A DNA stretch of 64,000 bases from Halobellus limi (lineage in GTDB: Archaea > Halobacteriota > Halobacteria > Halobacteriales > Haloferacaceae), in assembly GCF_004799685.1 (NCBI RefSeq), contig NZ_CP031311.1:1488001-1552000 (forward strand), given 5' to 3'. Position numbers and translations under genes: made by a program. The stretch's first letter is position 1, and each line of letters begins with the position of its first letter. The notes beneath the pieces were generated by a model, which ran no database searches, had not been told where the DNA came from, and was given only the letters and a program-made list of their open reading frames with translations. Below are positions 17,372-24,950 of this stretch, in pieces.

Positions 17372-17656
17372 ATGCCGCTTCCGCCGATCTTCGCGGACGT
17401 GAACGCGCTCGCACTCGTGGGAAAATTACTCGCGGGCGGTGGCGTCGCGGCGGCGCTGTTTATGCTCGGTAGAGTGCTGATGCGTGCCCAAGCGATCCAG
17501 ACGTGGCTGTGGCTCGGGGCAGTAATAATGTTCGCTCTCGCCGGGATGACGGCCGTCGGTGTCGTCGACGTGAATATCGGGAGAATAGTCGATGGAGCGC
17601 GTCTATCGTGGAAAGTCGGGAACTGGATCGCCCGGAATTTCGGAGGGCTTCCCTGA
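17372..17656 (+). CDS. Small membrane protein of the provirus block
   Basis: 94 aa with two membrane segments (about 14-35 and 43-65) and an amphipathic C-terminal helix. One base separates it from the surface-protein stop; its own TGA overlaps the next ATG (TGATG). Function unknown. Confidence 0.58.
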   Translation: MPLPPIFADVNALALVGKLLAGGGVAAALFMLGRVLMRAQAIQTWLWLGAVIMFALAGMTAVGVVDVNIGRIVDGARLSWKVGNWIARNFGGLP

Positions 17657-18000
17657 TGCGCCCGCGAGTGCCGACGCGCCCGCACGGCGACGGGAGCGTG
17701 CTCGTGGGCGCGATCGAGAGCGCTCGCGACCGCGCCCACAGTACCGCGGCGGCGTGCGCTCGCGTGAATACGCGAATCCGCACACGGCGCGGGGGCGCGT
17801 ACGCTATAATCACGCGGTCGAGCGCGCGAATCGCATTACGGCGCGTGTGTATGAACGCACGCGCTCGTGAAATTGAGCGCGTGATAGGTTATAGTATTCA
17901 ATTGGGGGCACCGACCGGTTCCCGCGTGGCGGGGCGCGGCGCACCCGTGCGACCCCGGGGGAGCCGAACTGATCTCGATCCGATCTCCACCGACCTATGA
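17656..18000 (+). CDS. Arg-rich basic protein
   Basis: 114 aa. The start overlaps the preceding stop (TGATG) and the stop overlaps the next ATG (ATGA), which is strong support that this frame is translated. I count 22 Arg and no Lys against 8 acidic residues, a net charge near +14, the reverse of normal haloarchaeal proteins. No membrane segment. A DNA- or RNA-binding role (genome packaging, or partner of the ATPase encoded next) is a reasonable inference; no family recognised. A frame extending upstream to 17503 is an artefact. Confidence 0.55.
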   Translation: MRPRVPTRPHGDGSVLVGAIESARDRAHSTAAACARVNTRIRTRRGGAYAIITRSSARIALRRVCMNARAREIERVIGYSIQLGAPTGSRVAGRGAPVRPRGSRTDLDPISTDL

Positions 18001-19280
18001 GCGACATCGATACCGTAGATCCGACCCACAACACCCCAACCACAGTCAACGAACAGGCACTCGAAGGACACAACTGGTACGCCGAAGTCGGCGCTCGACG
18101 TCGAATCCGGTCGCGGTTCCCCGAAGCGGCGCGGCTCGATATGATCTATCCGGTGAAGCCCGATGCAGCACGGGCGAGTTACTTCGAGCCGGGAGGAAGA
18201 CACAGCGAGTACGCGCTTCACGACGACCTCGAAGCGCTCGACGGGATCGTCGTCGAGTCCACGCATATTCTGATCCCCCACGAGACCGTCGCCGATCTCT
18301 ACGTCGACGAAGACGAGCGCGACGAGCTGGACGATCTCGTCTACCGGGTGCTATCGAAGATGCGCGTCGACGAGATCGAACGCGACGGGGAGATCCATTA
18401 CCGGATCCCGGACGATCCGAACAACGTCACCGACGACAAGCGGCGTACCGATCCCCGACCCGTACTCGTAGAGTGCGAACCGGGACACCACTGGAATGCC
18501 CTCCAGGAACTCAAGAGCCGTCGGAACGCGGAGAACCGAGACATCAAGGGGCTCGTGACGGCTCGCGACAGCGAGACCGGAACGGGGAAGACGACGCTGG
18601 CGGAGACGCTGTCGATCGATTGGGATCACTCTCCCGGCGGGTGGGACGCCGAAGATCAGGGAACGCTCCACTCCAAGGAGTACACGCGAGCGTACCTGAA
18701 TCTCGATCCCGGGGCGATGCTACTCGGCGATGAGATGGAACAAATGGCCGACAACCGACGCTCGACGTCTTCGAACAACGTGACGCTGACGCAGTTCTGG
18801 AGCACGATGCGAGCGTGGCAAGTGTCGACGCTCGCGACGCTCCCATCGACGTCGATGCTGGATAAGCGGCTGAAGGAACTCGCTGACTTCCGGATCAACG
18901 TGATCGAGCGGGGCGTCGGGATCGTCTATCTCTCGAAGGTCGACGATCACTCGGGGGAAGTCTTCGAGAAGCGGCTTCATCGGATCCGTTGGGGCGATCT
19001 CGCCGGGAACCCGGAGCACGAGAAAATGAAGGAAAAGAAGATCGAGCATATGGAGAACTTCAGCGAGCGGTCGTATCTCGTCGATGACGAAGACGACGAA
19101 CTCGGCCTCGACGATCTCCCGCTCGATCTCCGGAACGAGATATGGGCCTTGCTCGTCGACGCCGGCGTCGAGCAAAGCGTGATCGCCGAAGCGTGGGATA
19201 TGAGTCGATCGACGGTCTCGAAGGCGATCAAGCCGTTCCGTGACGAGGGCGAGAGTGGGGGAGGTGAAGCGGCCGTATGA
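17997..19280 (+). CDS. P-loop ATPase with C-terminal helix-turn-helix
   Basis: 427 aa. Walker A ETGTGKTTLAE at about residues 190-200, Walker B AMLLGDEM near 240, arginine-rich segments after it, and a C-terminal HTH (QSVIAEAWDMSRSTVSKAIKPF, about 390-412). Every pleomorphic halovirus carries a conserved P-loop NTPase after its membrane-protein genes; this occupies the same place. Role might be genome handling at the membrane or regulation. Overlaps the neighbours on both sides by 4 bp. Confidence 0.68.
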   Translation: MSDIDTVDPTHNTPTTVNEQALEGHNWYAEVGARRRIRSRFPEAARLDMIYPVKPDAARASYFEPGGRHSEYALHDDLEALDGIVVESTHILIPHETVADLYVDEDERDELDDLVYRVLSKMRVDEIERDGEIHYRIPDDPNNVTDDKRRTDPRPVLVECEPGHHWNALQELKSRRNAENRDIKGLVTARDSETGTGKTTLAETLSIDWDHSPGGWDAEDQGTLHSKEYTRAYLNLDPGAMLLGDEMEQMADNRRSTSSNNVTLTQFWSTMRAWQVSTLATLPSTSMLDKRLKELADFRINVIERGVGIVYLSKVDDHSGEVFEKRLHRIRWGDLAGNPEHEKMKEKKIEHMENFSERSYLVDDEDDELGLDDLPLDLRNEIWALLVDAGVEQSVIAEAWDMSRSTVSKAIKPFRDEGESGGGEAAV

Positions 19281-19423
19281 ACGCGCTCGTGTACGTGAGC
19301 GGGCTTACGTTCGCGTTCGTGCTCGTGCTCGCGCTCGCAGTATGGGATGGCTCTGTCGAGATTTTCAATCGCTTAGTAAGGAGTTTATTCAATATATCCC
19401 ATATTGTGCAGTTCCTCTTGTAA
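19277..19423 (+). CDS. 48-aa single-pass membrane protein
   Basis: Short frame starting inside the stop of the ATPase gene (ATGA). Hydrophobic residues 3-22 (VYVSGLTFAFVLVLALAVW) form one membrane helix, followed by a short amphipathic tail. Its 3' end overlaps the end of the convergent gene 19385-19597. Coupling to the ATPase makes it a likely last gene of the rightward operon. Confidence 0.42.
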   Translation: MNALVYVSGLTFAFVLVLALAVWDGSVEIFNRLVRSLFNISHIVQFLL

Positions 19424-19597
19424 TTCGTCATTGAGGTCAGCATTCTCAAGAGAATCCAATAGATCGTCGTTCCGAGATTGTACAACATCGACTAATTGGC
19501 TGGCTGTCCGGAGTTTGAACCGTATACCGCTGTCGTCTGTTTCTTCGATAGCGCTGTCTACAAGTTGCTTGATTGTATTCAGAGGTGTATTGGTCAT
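19385..19597 (-). CDS. Small acidic helical protein
   Basis: 70 aa from ATG at 19597 (the frame stays open upstream to 19669). Almost wholly helical and charged (SRNDDLLDSLENADLNDELQ), AT-rich codons. No family recognised. It converges on the end of the structural operon. Confidence 0.42.
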   Translation of the reverse strand: MTNTPLNTIKQLVDSAIEETDDSGIRFKLRTASQLVDVVQSRNDDLLDSLENADLNDELQEELHNMGYIE

Positions 19598-19724
19598 ATA
19601 CCCAGATATGTCTTCACCGCAAAAGATTATTCGATTGACTATTATTTTAACATAGAGATTGCTCCCCAACCGGCTAGAATAAAAAATGAGTTTCAGACGT
19701 ATATTTATCAGATATGCTTAATTA

Positions 19725-20015
19725 ATGGTGTGGGAACCAGTGACGTTGTATTGGATTAGCATCTCACTAGCTTTATTTTGGTGGTGGGTCGGTGAAAGGC
19801 TTGACCCGGATACTATAATATTTATCGTGCTGTTTATGAAACTCGGAGGAGGATTAGCGACACTTCAATTCTTGGCCGGTCTAGAGTCAGCAAGTACGAC
19901 ACAAATATTGAACAGTCTTCTGTCACTAATAGCATATCTGATCGTTCTTGTTGCACTCGGAGCAGATATTGGTTTCAAAAATCTATTCAGAGGATTTTAT
20001 ACTTGGATCAAGTAA
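19725..20015 (+). CDS. Small three-helix membrane protein, AT-rich cargo
   Basis: 96 aa; hydrophobic segments at about 6-22, 30-50 and 64-84. Low GC compared with the structural operon. Alone between the operon and the histidine kinase. No family recognised; membrane cargo proteins of proviruses often act in superinfection exclusion, but there is no direct evidence. Confidence 0.5.
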   Translation: MVWEPVTLYWISISLALFWWWVGERLDPDTIIFIVLFMKLGGGLATLQFLAGLESASTTQILNSLLSLIAYLIVLVALGADIGFKNLFRGFYTWIK

Positions 20016-20236
20016 TAGGCCGTTTTCTCGGTTGGGTCGTTATGACCGGACGCGAAATCAAGATTAGCGGATCATTCAGTTTATGAAACTTATGTACCGG
20101 TAAGAGATCTACACTATCCGTACTATACCAAAACTGTTGGGAGATACAGAGGCTGTATTCATCACTGTGGTAGAAATGGTCGTCAGGTTTATTTGATATT
20201 CATTTGAAAAATGTAGCAAGTTTTGGGGAATCCATA

Positions 20237-21286
20237 ATGGAATTTCAGACTGTCGAACAATACAGGGCACTCATCGACCACTCTACGGACGTCATCGTAC
20301 TATTCGATAAAACCGGGGTCATTCAGTTTGCTAGTCCCGCTGTCGAGACGATGCTCGGATACGATCCCAATGAACTAATCGGGGAACAGGCGTTTAGTCT
20401 GATTCACCCCGACGACAGGGAGCAAGCTGTCGAAGCGTTCAACCAGATTGTCGGAGCACCCAGTCAATCAACGAAAAAACAGGAACACCGGCTTCGACAC
20501 GCAGACGGTTCGTGGGTCTGGGCGGAATCAGTCACGACCAACAGGACCGAGTCCGATATCGAGGGATTCGTCATCAATACCCGCGAGATCACCGAGCGCA
20601 AGCGCAACGAGAAACAGTTGGAGAAGAGAACTGAGCAGCTAGAGGCACTGAATCGCGTGGTTCGCCACGATATTCGAAACGATATGTCTGTGATTCTCGG
20701 GTGGGGTGAACAGCTTCAAAAACACGTGACTGACGAGGGACAAGACGCGCTCGACCGCGTGTTGCGAAAATCTCGTCACGTAATTGAACTCACAGAGATC
20801 TCCCGGGATTTCGTCGAATCGCTAGTTAGCGACGACACGACCGAGGTGAAACCCGTTGATCTCCAGCAGTATATAAAAACGGAACTCGCTGCGGTACGTG
20901 AGTCCTATCCAAATGCTCAGTTTGACGTGTCAGGTGACATCTCCGACGTATCCGTTCGCGCAAACGAGATGCTCTCATCAGTCTTCAGGAATCTCTTCGA
21001 GAATGCGGTGCAACACAACAACGAAGAGACACCCGTAATCACGGTCACATACGTTGATCGAGACGAAACCGTTCGGGTTCGGATTGCGGATAACGGCCCT
21101 GGAATCCCAGATGAGCAAAAAGAGCAGATATTCGGGAAGGGAAAAAGAGGATTAGATAGTTCTGGATCCGGGATTGGCCTGTATCTCGTTCACACATTGA
21201 CAGACCAGTTCGGGGGTGACGTTTGGGTTGAAGACAATGATCCCAAAGGGGCCGTCTTTATTGTCGAACTTCAAAAAGCAGAGTGA
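20237..21286 (+). CDS. PAS-domain sensor histidine kinase
   Basis: 349 aa from ATG at 20237. Residues about 5-120 are a PAS sensor (DHSTDVIVLFDKTGVIQFASP). A HisKA region follows with phospho-acceptor His in RVVRHDIRNDMS, then HATPase_c with N-box NLFENAVQHNN, G1 DNGPGIP and G2 GSGIGLYLV. No membrane segment, so cytosolic. No response regulator nearby. Its GC is intermediate. It is an unusual passenger between the two viral gene blocks and may be a host gene picked up by the element. Confidence 0.85.
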   Translation: MEFQTVEQYRALIDHSTDVIVLFDKTGVIQFASPAVETMLGYDPNELIGEQAFSLIHPDDREQAVEAFNQIVGAPSQSTKKQEHRLRHADGSWVWAESVTTNRTESDIEGFVINTREITERKRNEKQLEKRTEQLEALNRVVRHDIRNDMSVILGWGEQLQKHVTDEGQDALDRVLRKSRHVIELTEISRDFVESLVSDDTTEVKPVDLQQYIKTELAAVRESYPNAQFDVSGDISDVSVRANEMLSSVFRNLFENAVQHNNEETPVITVTYVDRDETVRVRIADNGPGIPDEQKEQIFGKGKRGLDSSGSGIGLYLVHTLTDQFGGDVWVEDNDPKGAVFIVELQKAE

Positions 21287-21823
21287 AACGACCGCCGGGA
21301 TTCGGACCGCATACGGTAAAAAACGAGTGGACTTGCCGGCTCCATAGTTGAGAAAGAACTGTCGTAGGCGCTTCTGACAACTCCGTTCACGGTATCGTGC
21401 CTTACCCTGTTCTCGGCGTGTAGCGGCGTCTCTGGTTCTCTCGCGGTCGCACGTGGGACTATGGGTGCGGGGAGCGGGCGCGCGTTCTGCGCGCCCGCGA
21501 TATTGTCTCTCCCCCTTAGGGGCAACTACGGTAGGTGTCCCTGGCAACCGGGGCCGATGGCCCAGCCACCGAGACCGCCGATCTCGCGACTGCTCGACGC
21601 CGCTCGCGACCGCTTCTCGATCTTGGTCAACGTCGGGACACTGGCGGAAACTGGCGACAGAACTGGCGTTAACACCTCGATGAGAGTAAAACCAGTAAGG
21701 AAGATTCTAAAATTAATCTGATATCTCGTGGTCGGACTTCTACACACTGAATCGAAGCGCGAAAAGAAAGATCGAGAGACAGAGTCGAGACTATCCGCCG
21801 GGGCGAACCCAAAGCGCGAGCGC
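21287..21823. other. Non-coding 537-bp gap between convergent genes, with strong hairpin
   Basis: The histidine kinase (+) and replication-initiator-like gene (-) both end here. A perfect 10-bp GC stem (GCGGGCGCGC, loop gttct, positions 21474-21498) is followed by a 'cccccttagggg' stem at about 21511-21522. The rest shows no gene that I trust. It could hold terminators or the replication origin of the element. Confidence 0.45.
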
Positions 21824-23485
21824 CTATCTCAGACGCTCGCGCAACGCGTCGACGCGTATGCGTATGTCTTCGTCACCGAGTCGGCCGTCGTGGAACTCGT
21901 CACGGATCGAGTCGAGATCAGCCGAGATCCCCGCTAGGTACCGGAAACCGATCCGATCGTCGTCGACGTCGTCGCTTCCCTCCAGGTCGTCGCGATCGAC
22001 GTCGCCGGCGTCGTCGTCATCGTTCCGGCGCTGGCGACGCTCTTCGGCGTCATCAGCGACGTCTTCTCGGGTACGTTCGGGACGAGCTTCCCGGATTTTC
22101 TCGCGAGCACGGTCGCGGAGGTTCCACGACTCGAAGCAGACGAGCACCGGGTTTCCGATGCGCTTCAGCACCCCCTTTTCAGCGAGCCGAGCGACGTGGT
22201 ACCGCACCGTCGACCGGGCGAGTCCCGTCACCTCTTCGAGCTTATCGTAGGTGGCTCCGTTCTCTTGTACGACGGTCGCGAGAATGTCGTGAACAGCCGT
22301 CGTCAGCTTCGACGCGGCTTCCATAAACACCGTCGTCGCGGCGTCTTCGTACCGTCTCCGAAGCATCTCCCGTCGACCGGTCGGTCGCTCGAAGCTCCAG
22401 GGCGCGGCGGCCGGGCCGTCGAAGAAGTCGTCGGCGACGAGATCGCCGCGATCGACGCCGGCCCATAACGCGTGCGTGGCGACGATCCGACGAAGGTGAT
22501 CGAGCACGTCGTCGAACTCGCTGACGTGCGGGAGCGGACCTCGATCGACGCCGGCGAAGGACGCTTCGAGCTTCGGGTGGTGAAGCGGATCATCGACGCT
22601 GATCCGATCCCAATTCGAGTGCTGATAGACCTTCACCTCGGTCGAGAAGGGCTGTTCCTCGAATCCGAGTGAATCCCACCGATCCGATTCGACGATGCAC
22701 TCAAGCCATCCTTCCCGCTGTCGACGCGATCGCGACTCGATCTCGGCGGTGCCGCCGTAGTCGATCAGGTCTTTCGAGTCGTTCACCGTCTCGACGACCG
22801 CTCCCTTCTTGTCGATGTCAAAACGAACGTGGGCTTCGGCCTTCGGAACGCGCCGACTCTCGTCGACGCGATCGGGCTCGACGTCGATCACGTCGTCACC
22901 ATAGGCGGCGCGGAGTACGTCGTAGGCGCGCCGCTCGATCTCTTCGGCGGTCTCCGCCCACGTAGTCCACGCGAGGATTCGCGAGCCCTCTCCGTGGGGG
23001 AGATCGAGTTCGTCACCACTCTTGTAGACCATGCCCGGGTACTGCGGCATAATCTCGACGTGCAAGGCGACCGGCGGCTTCTGATACTCGACGCCGTCGA
23101 CGGTCTCGATCCGGTCGCGGATCTTCAGGTGTTGCTCGTGGTACGCGCTGTAATCGGATCCGGTACCGGTGCCGGCCTTCCACCGGCTCGACGACTGAAG
23201 AACGACCCACTCGCCGGTCGGCTCGGGAAGCCACTCGGGATCGAAGCCTTCGACGACCGGGTACGGCTCCAGGTCTGGATCCCCGATCTCGTCGATCCAC
23301 AGCTGAAGCGCGGCGTCGTAGAGCGTTCCCTTCTCTCCACGGGGTGCGTCGCGCTTCGAGGGTGCGAGGTCGGCGAAGACTTCGGTGATCGCGGCGCCGT
23401 GAGCGCGCGGCTCGGGGAACGACGTCTTCTCGACGCCGGTGACGTCCGTGTGGAGTTCGCTCGTCGGCGGGCTGTCGGTACTCAA
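21824..23485 (-). CDS. Replication-initiator-like protein of the element (winged helix)
   Basis: 553 aa. About 380 N-terminal residues of unknown fold, then a winged-helix DNA-binding segment (YDKLEEVTGLARSTVRYHVARL, about 405-430), then a charged Asp/Glu/Arg tail. Haloarchaeal plasmids and betapleolipovirus-type elements carry similar-sized proteins with a late HTH that serve replication; the assignment is inferred from size, domain order and position, not from alignment. The ATG overlaps the previous stop (ATGA), so it is the last gene of the zinc-ribbon operon. Confidence 0.5.
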   Translation of the reverse strand: MSTDSPPTSELHTDVTGVEKTSFPEPRAHGAAITEVFADLAPSKRDAPRGEKGTLYDAALQLWIDEIGDPDLEPYPVVEGFDPEWLPEPTGEWVVLQSSSRWKAGTGTGSDYSAYHEQHLKIRDRIETVDGVEYQKPPVALHVEIMPQYPGMVYKSGDELDLPHGEGSRILAWTTWAETAEEIERRAYDVLRAAYGDDVIDVEPDRVDESRRVPKAEAHVRFDIDKKGAVVETVNDSKDLIDYGGTAEIESRSRRQREGWLECIVESDRWDSLGFEEQPFSTEVKVYQHSNWDRISVDDPLHHPKLEASFAGVDRGPLPHVSEFDDVLDHLRRIVATHALWAGVDRGDLVADDFFDGPAAAPWSFERPTGRREMLRRRYEDAATTVFMEAASKLTTAVHDILATVVQENGATYDKLEEVTGLARSTVRYHVARLAEKGVLKRIGNPVLVCFESWNLRDRAREKIREARPERTREDVADDAEERRQRRNDDDDAGDVDRDDLEGSDDVDDDRIGFRYLAGISADLDSIRDEFHDGRLGDEDIRIRVDALRERLR

Positions 23486-23667
23486 GACGAATCACCCCCG
23501 ATCTCCGCGTACTCGACGGTGTGATCCGTTCGTTTTCGGTGAGTGATCGTCTTCGTCGCCGCGAGCACTCGATCGTTCTCGATGATCTCTTCGCAGAGAC
23601 ACCCGTGACAGACGACGTGATAGACGGCGTCTTCAGATCGATCACTCGTCAACGAGATCACCCCCAC
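23482..23667 (-). CDS. Zinc-ribbon miniprotein 5 of the replication operon
   Basis: About 61 aa (ATG at 23667; a GTG at 23661 or a TTG further in is also possible, since the frame overlaps the previous gene by 26 bp). Contains CHGCLC, a compact Cys cluster, then two beta strands (RVLAATKTITHRKRTDHTV). The stop overlaps the ATG of the replication protein. Nucleic-acid or protein binding through one metal site is likely. Confidence 0.52.
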   Translation of the reverse strand: MGVISLTSDRSEDAVYHVVCHGCLCEEIIENDRVLAATKTITHRKRTDHTVEYAEIGGDSS

Positions 23668-23965
23668 CGGTCTCGATCAGATCCCACCGGACCGCGATCA
23701 CGTTGAACCAGCAACCCTTCCGACAGCCGTGACAGACGTGCCTGAAGGTCCCTGTTTCGCTGTCGGTGTCGATCTCGTCAGCGGATACCCGCTTCACGCG
23801 TTCCGTCTTACAGCCGGTACAGATCGCGTCGACGGGGACACCGCACTCGCCGGCGGTCGGTCCGAGTTTGACGTCGTCACGGATCTCGACGGCTTCGAGA
23901 TCGACGTCGCCGCGGCCTTCCAGGGCGTCGCGACCGTCTTCGACGGACTTGACGGCGGAACTCAA
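23642..23965 (-). CDS. Zinc-ribbon miniprotein 4 of the replication operon
   Basis: 107 aa. Acidic N-terminal half (about 1-45), then CTGC and CHGC pairs (about 49-52 and 76-79) that would form one zinc ribbon, plus an extra Cys after the second pair. ATGA overlap with the preceding gene. No family recognised beyond the metal motif. Confidence 0.6.
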   Translation of the reverse strand: MSSAVKSVEDGRDALEGRGDVDLEAVEIRDDVKLGPTAGECGVPVDAICTGCKTERVKRVSADEIDTDSETGTFRHVCHGCRKGCWFNVIAVRWDLIETGGGDLVDE

Positions 23966-24261
23966 GCGGAATCACCCCCTTCCAAGGCGCGCGCGTTGGG
24001 GAGCACGCGACCGCCGTCGGTGACGAGTACGTCTGAATCGGGGCGACAGCCGTCACACAGCCACACACCGGGATTCCCTTCGAGGTAGTCACCGTCGACG
24101 TCGTCGCTCGTCGAACCGCAGTCACGGCAGCGCTTGATCGTCTCGAAGTCGAGAAGGCTCGCGTCTTCGAGCCGGGCGCGTTCCTCTTGACGGAGATCGC
24201 GGGCACAGTCGACACAGTGGCGTCGACGGGACGTCGGACGCCCACAGCGGTCGCACGTCAT
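23962..24261 (-). CDS. Double zinc-ribbon miniprotein 3
   Basis: 99 aa. Four CxxC pairs: CDRC and CVDC (residues 3-6, 16-19), CRDC and CDGC (about 45-48, 69-72), so two zinc ribbons in tandem. Starts in the stop of the 55-aa gene upstream and ends in the ATG of the next (ATGA both times). Confidence 0.65.
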   Translation of the reverse strand: MTCDRCGRPTSRRRHCVDCARDLRQEERARLEDASLLDFETIKRCRDCGSTSDDVDGDYLEGNPGVWLCDGCRPDSDVLVTDGGRVLPNARALEGGDSA

Positions 24262-24425
24262 CGTTCCCTCCCGTTGAGCGTCACGTGATCGATCATCGCG
24301 ACGCCCTCTCCCCAGGGAACGCAGTCGCCACAGCGGAAGACGTCGCGACCGTCTTCGACGCCGATCCGTCGAATGGGTCGGATCCGATCACAGCCGTCAC
24401 AGTGACCGATCTTCGGTCGGGTCAA
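24258..24425 (-). CDS. 55-aa zinc-ribbon miniprotein 2 (TTG start)
   Basis: Starts with TTG at 24425, overlapping the previous stop as TTGA; ends overlapping the next ATG. Sequence shows CDGC (about 9-12) and CGDC (about 32-35), one zinc ribbon with a basic linker (RIRPIRRIG). No ATG is available at this end, so the start rests on the overlap geometry and on the metal motif. Confidence 0.55.
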   Translation of the reverse strand: MTRPKIGHCDGCDRIRPIRRIGVEDGRDVFRCGDCVPWGEGVAMIDHVTLNGRER

Positions 24426-24682
24426 CGGACGTCACCCCCGTCAGTACGAGCGTGGACGCGACGACCGCGGTTCCGGTTCGGGTGATCCTGAGGATCGGGT
24501 AGATCGACGATCGTGCCGGCGGCGCTCCCGCGTTGGATTCGCGCCCGGCAGTCACACGCGAGACAGCGGTGGGCGACGTCGTTCTCGTCGCCGAAGACGC
24601 GGCGGAAGTCGTCGGTGACGTGGGCCCCGCAACACGCGCACGCGGTTTGCCCTTCGGGGCGATCGCGAACGACGTGCATCAT
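24422..24682 (-). CDS. Zinc-ribbon miniprotein 1, first gene of the replication operon
   Basis: 86 aa (ATG pair at 24682/24679). CACC and CLACDC clusters (about 15-18 and 39-44) make one metal site; the C-terminal 30 residues are basic and unstructured (PNRNRGRRVHARTDG). The gene opens a leftward run of six genes joined by start-stop overlaps. Upstream is a 20-bp palindrome near a TATA-like element. Confidence 0.6.
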   Translation of the reverse strand: MMHVVRDRPEGQTACACCGAHVTDDFRRVFGDENDVAHRCLACDCRARIQRGSAAGTIVDLPDPQDHPNRNRGRRVHARTDGGDVR

Positions 24683-24757
24683 CGTGATCCCCCCGGGATG
24701 CGGGTGTCTCGATGTACTGATAGATGGGGCTCTCGGGTGTGTGAACGGAATCGAATA

Positions 24758-24777
24758 TTGGACGGTAGACCGTCCAA
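24758..24777. promoter_or_regulatory. 20-bp palindrome upstream of the zinc-ribbon operon
   Basis: TTGGACGGT-AG-ACCGTCCAA, perfect 9-bp arms with a 2-bp centre. It lies about 75 bp upstream of the first gene on the minus strand and 12 bp from the 3' end of tRNA-Tyr. An AT-rich step (aatatt) adjoins it. It suits a repressor operator; being next to a tRNA it could also be part of the attachment site. Confidence 0.5.
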
Positions 24778-24789
24778 CACCGTAGAATA

Positions 24790-24863
24790 TCCGCCCTCCC
24801 CGAATTGAACGGGGGACAAGCCGATCTACAGTCGGCTGCTCTACCAGGCTGAGCTAAGGGCGG
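24790..24863 (-). tRNA. tRNA-Tyr (GTA)
   Basis: Complete cloverleaf on the minus strand: acceptor CCGCCCT pairs with AGGGCGG, discriminator A, D-stem region TAGCTCAGCCTGGTAGAGCA, anticodon stem GCCGA/TCGGC with loop CTGTAGA (anticodon GTA), T-arm CCCCG-TTCAATT-CGGGG. No CCA encoded. The C1-G72 pair is the archaeal tRNA-Tyr identity feature. Its 3' end faces the provirus, the usual place for integration. Confidence 0.95.
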
Positions 24864-24950
24864 TCAACTCTACGTAGCGCCGCTGGCGGACTTAAGGGTT
24901 ACTCATCGGAGCCGTCAGTCGATTCTGTGGGGAGGATTCACAGACGCCCC

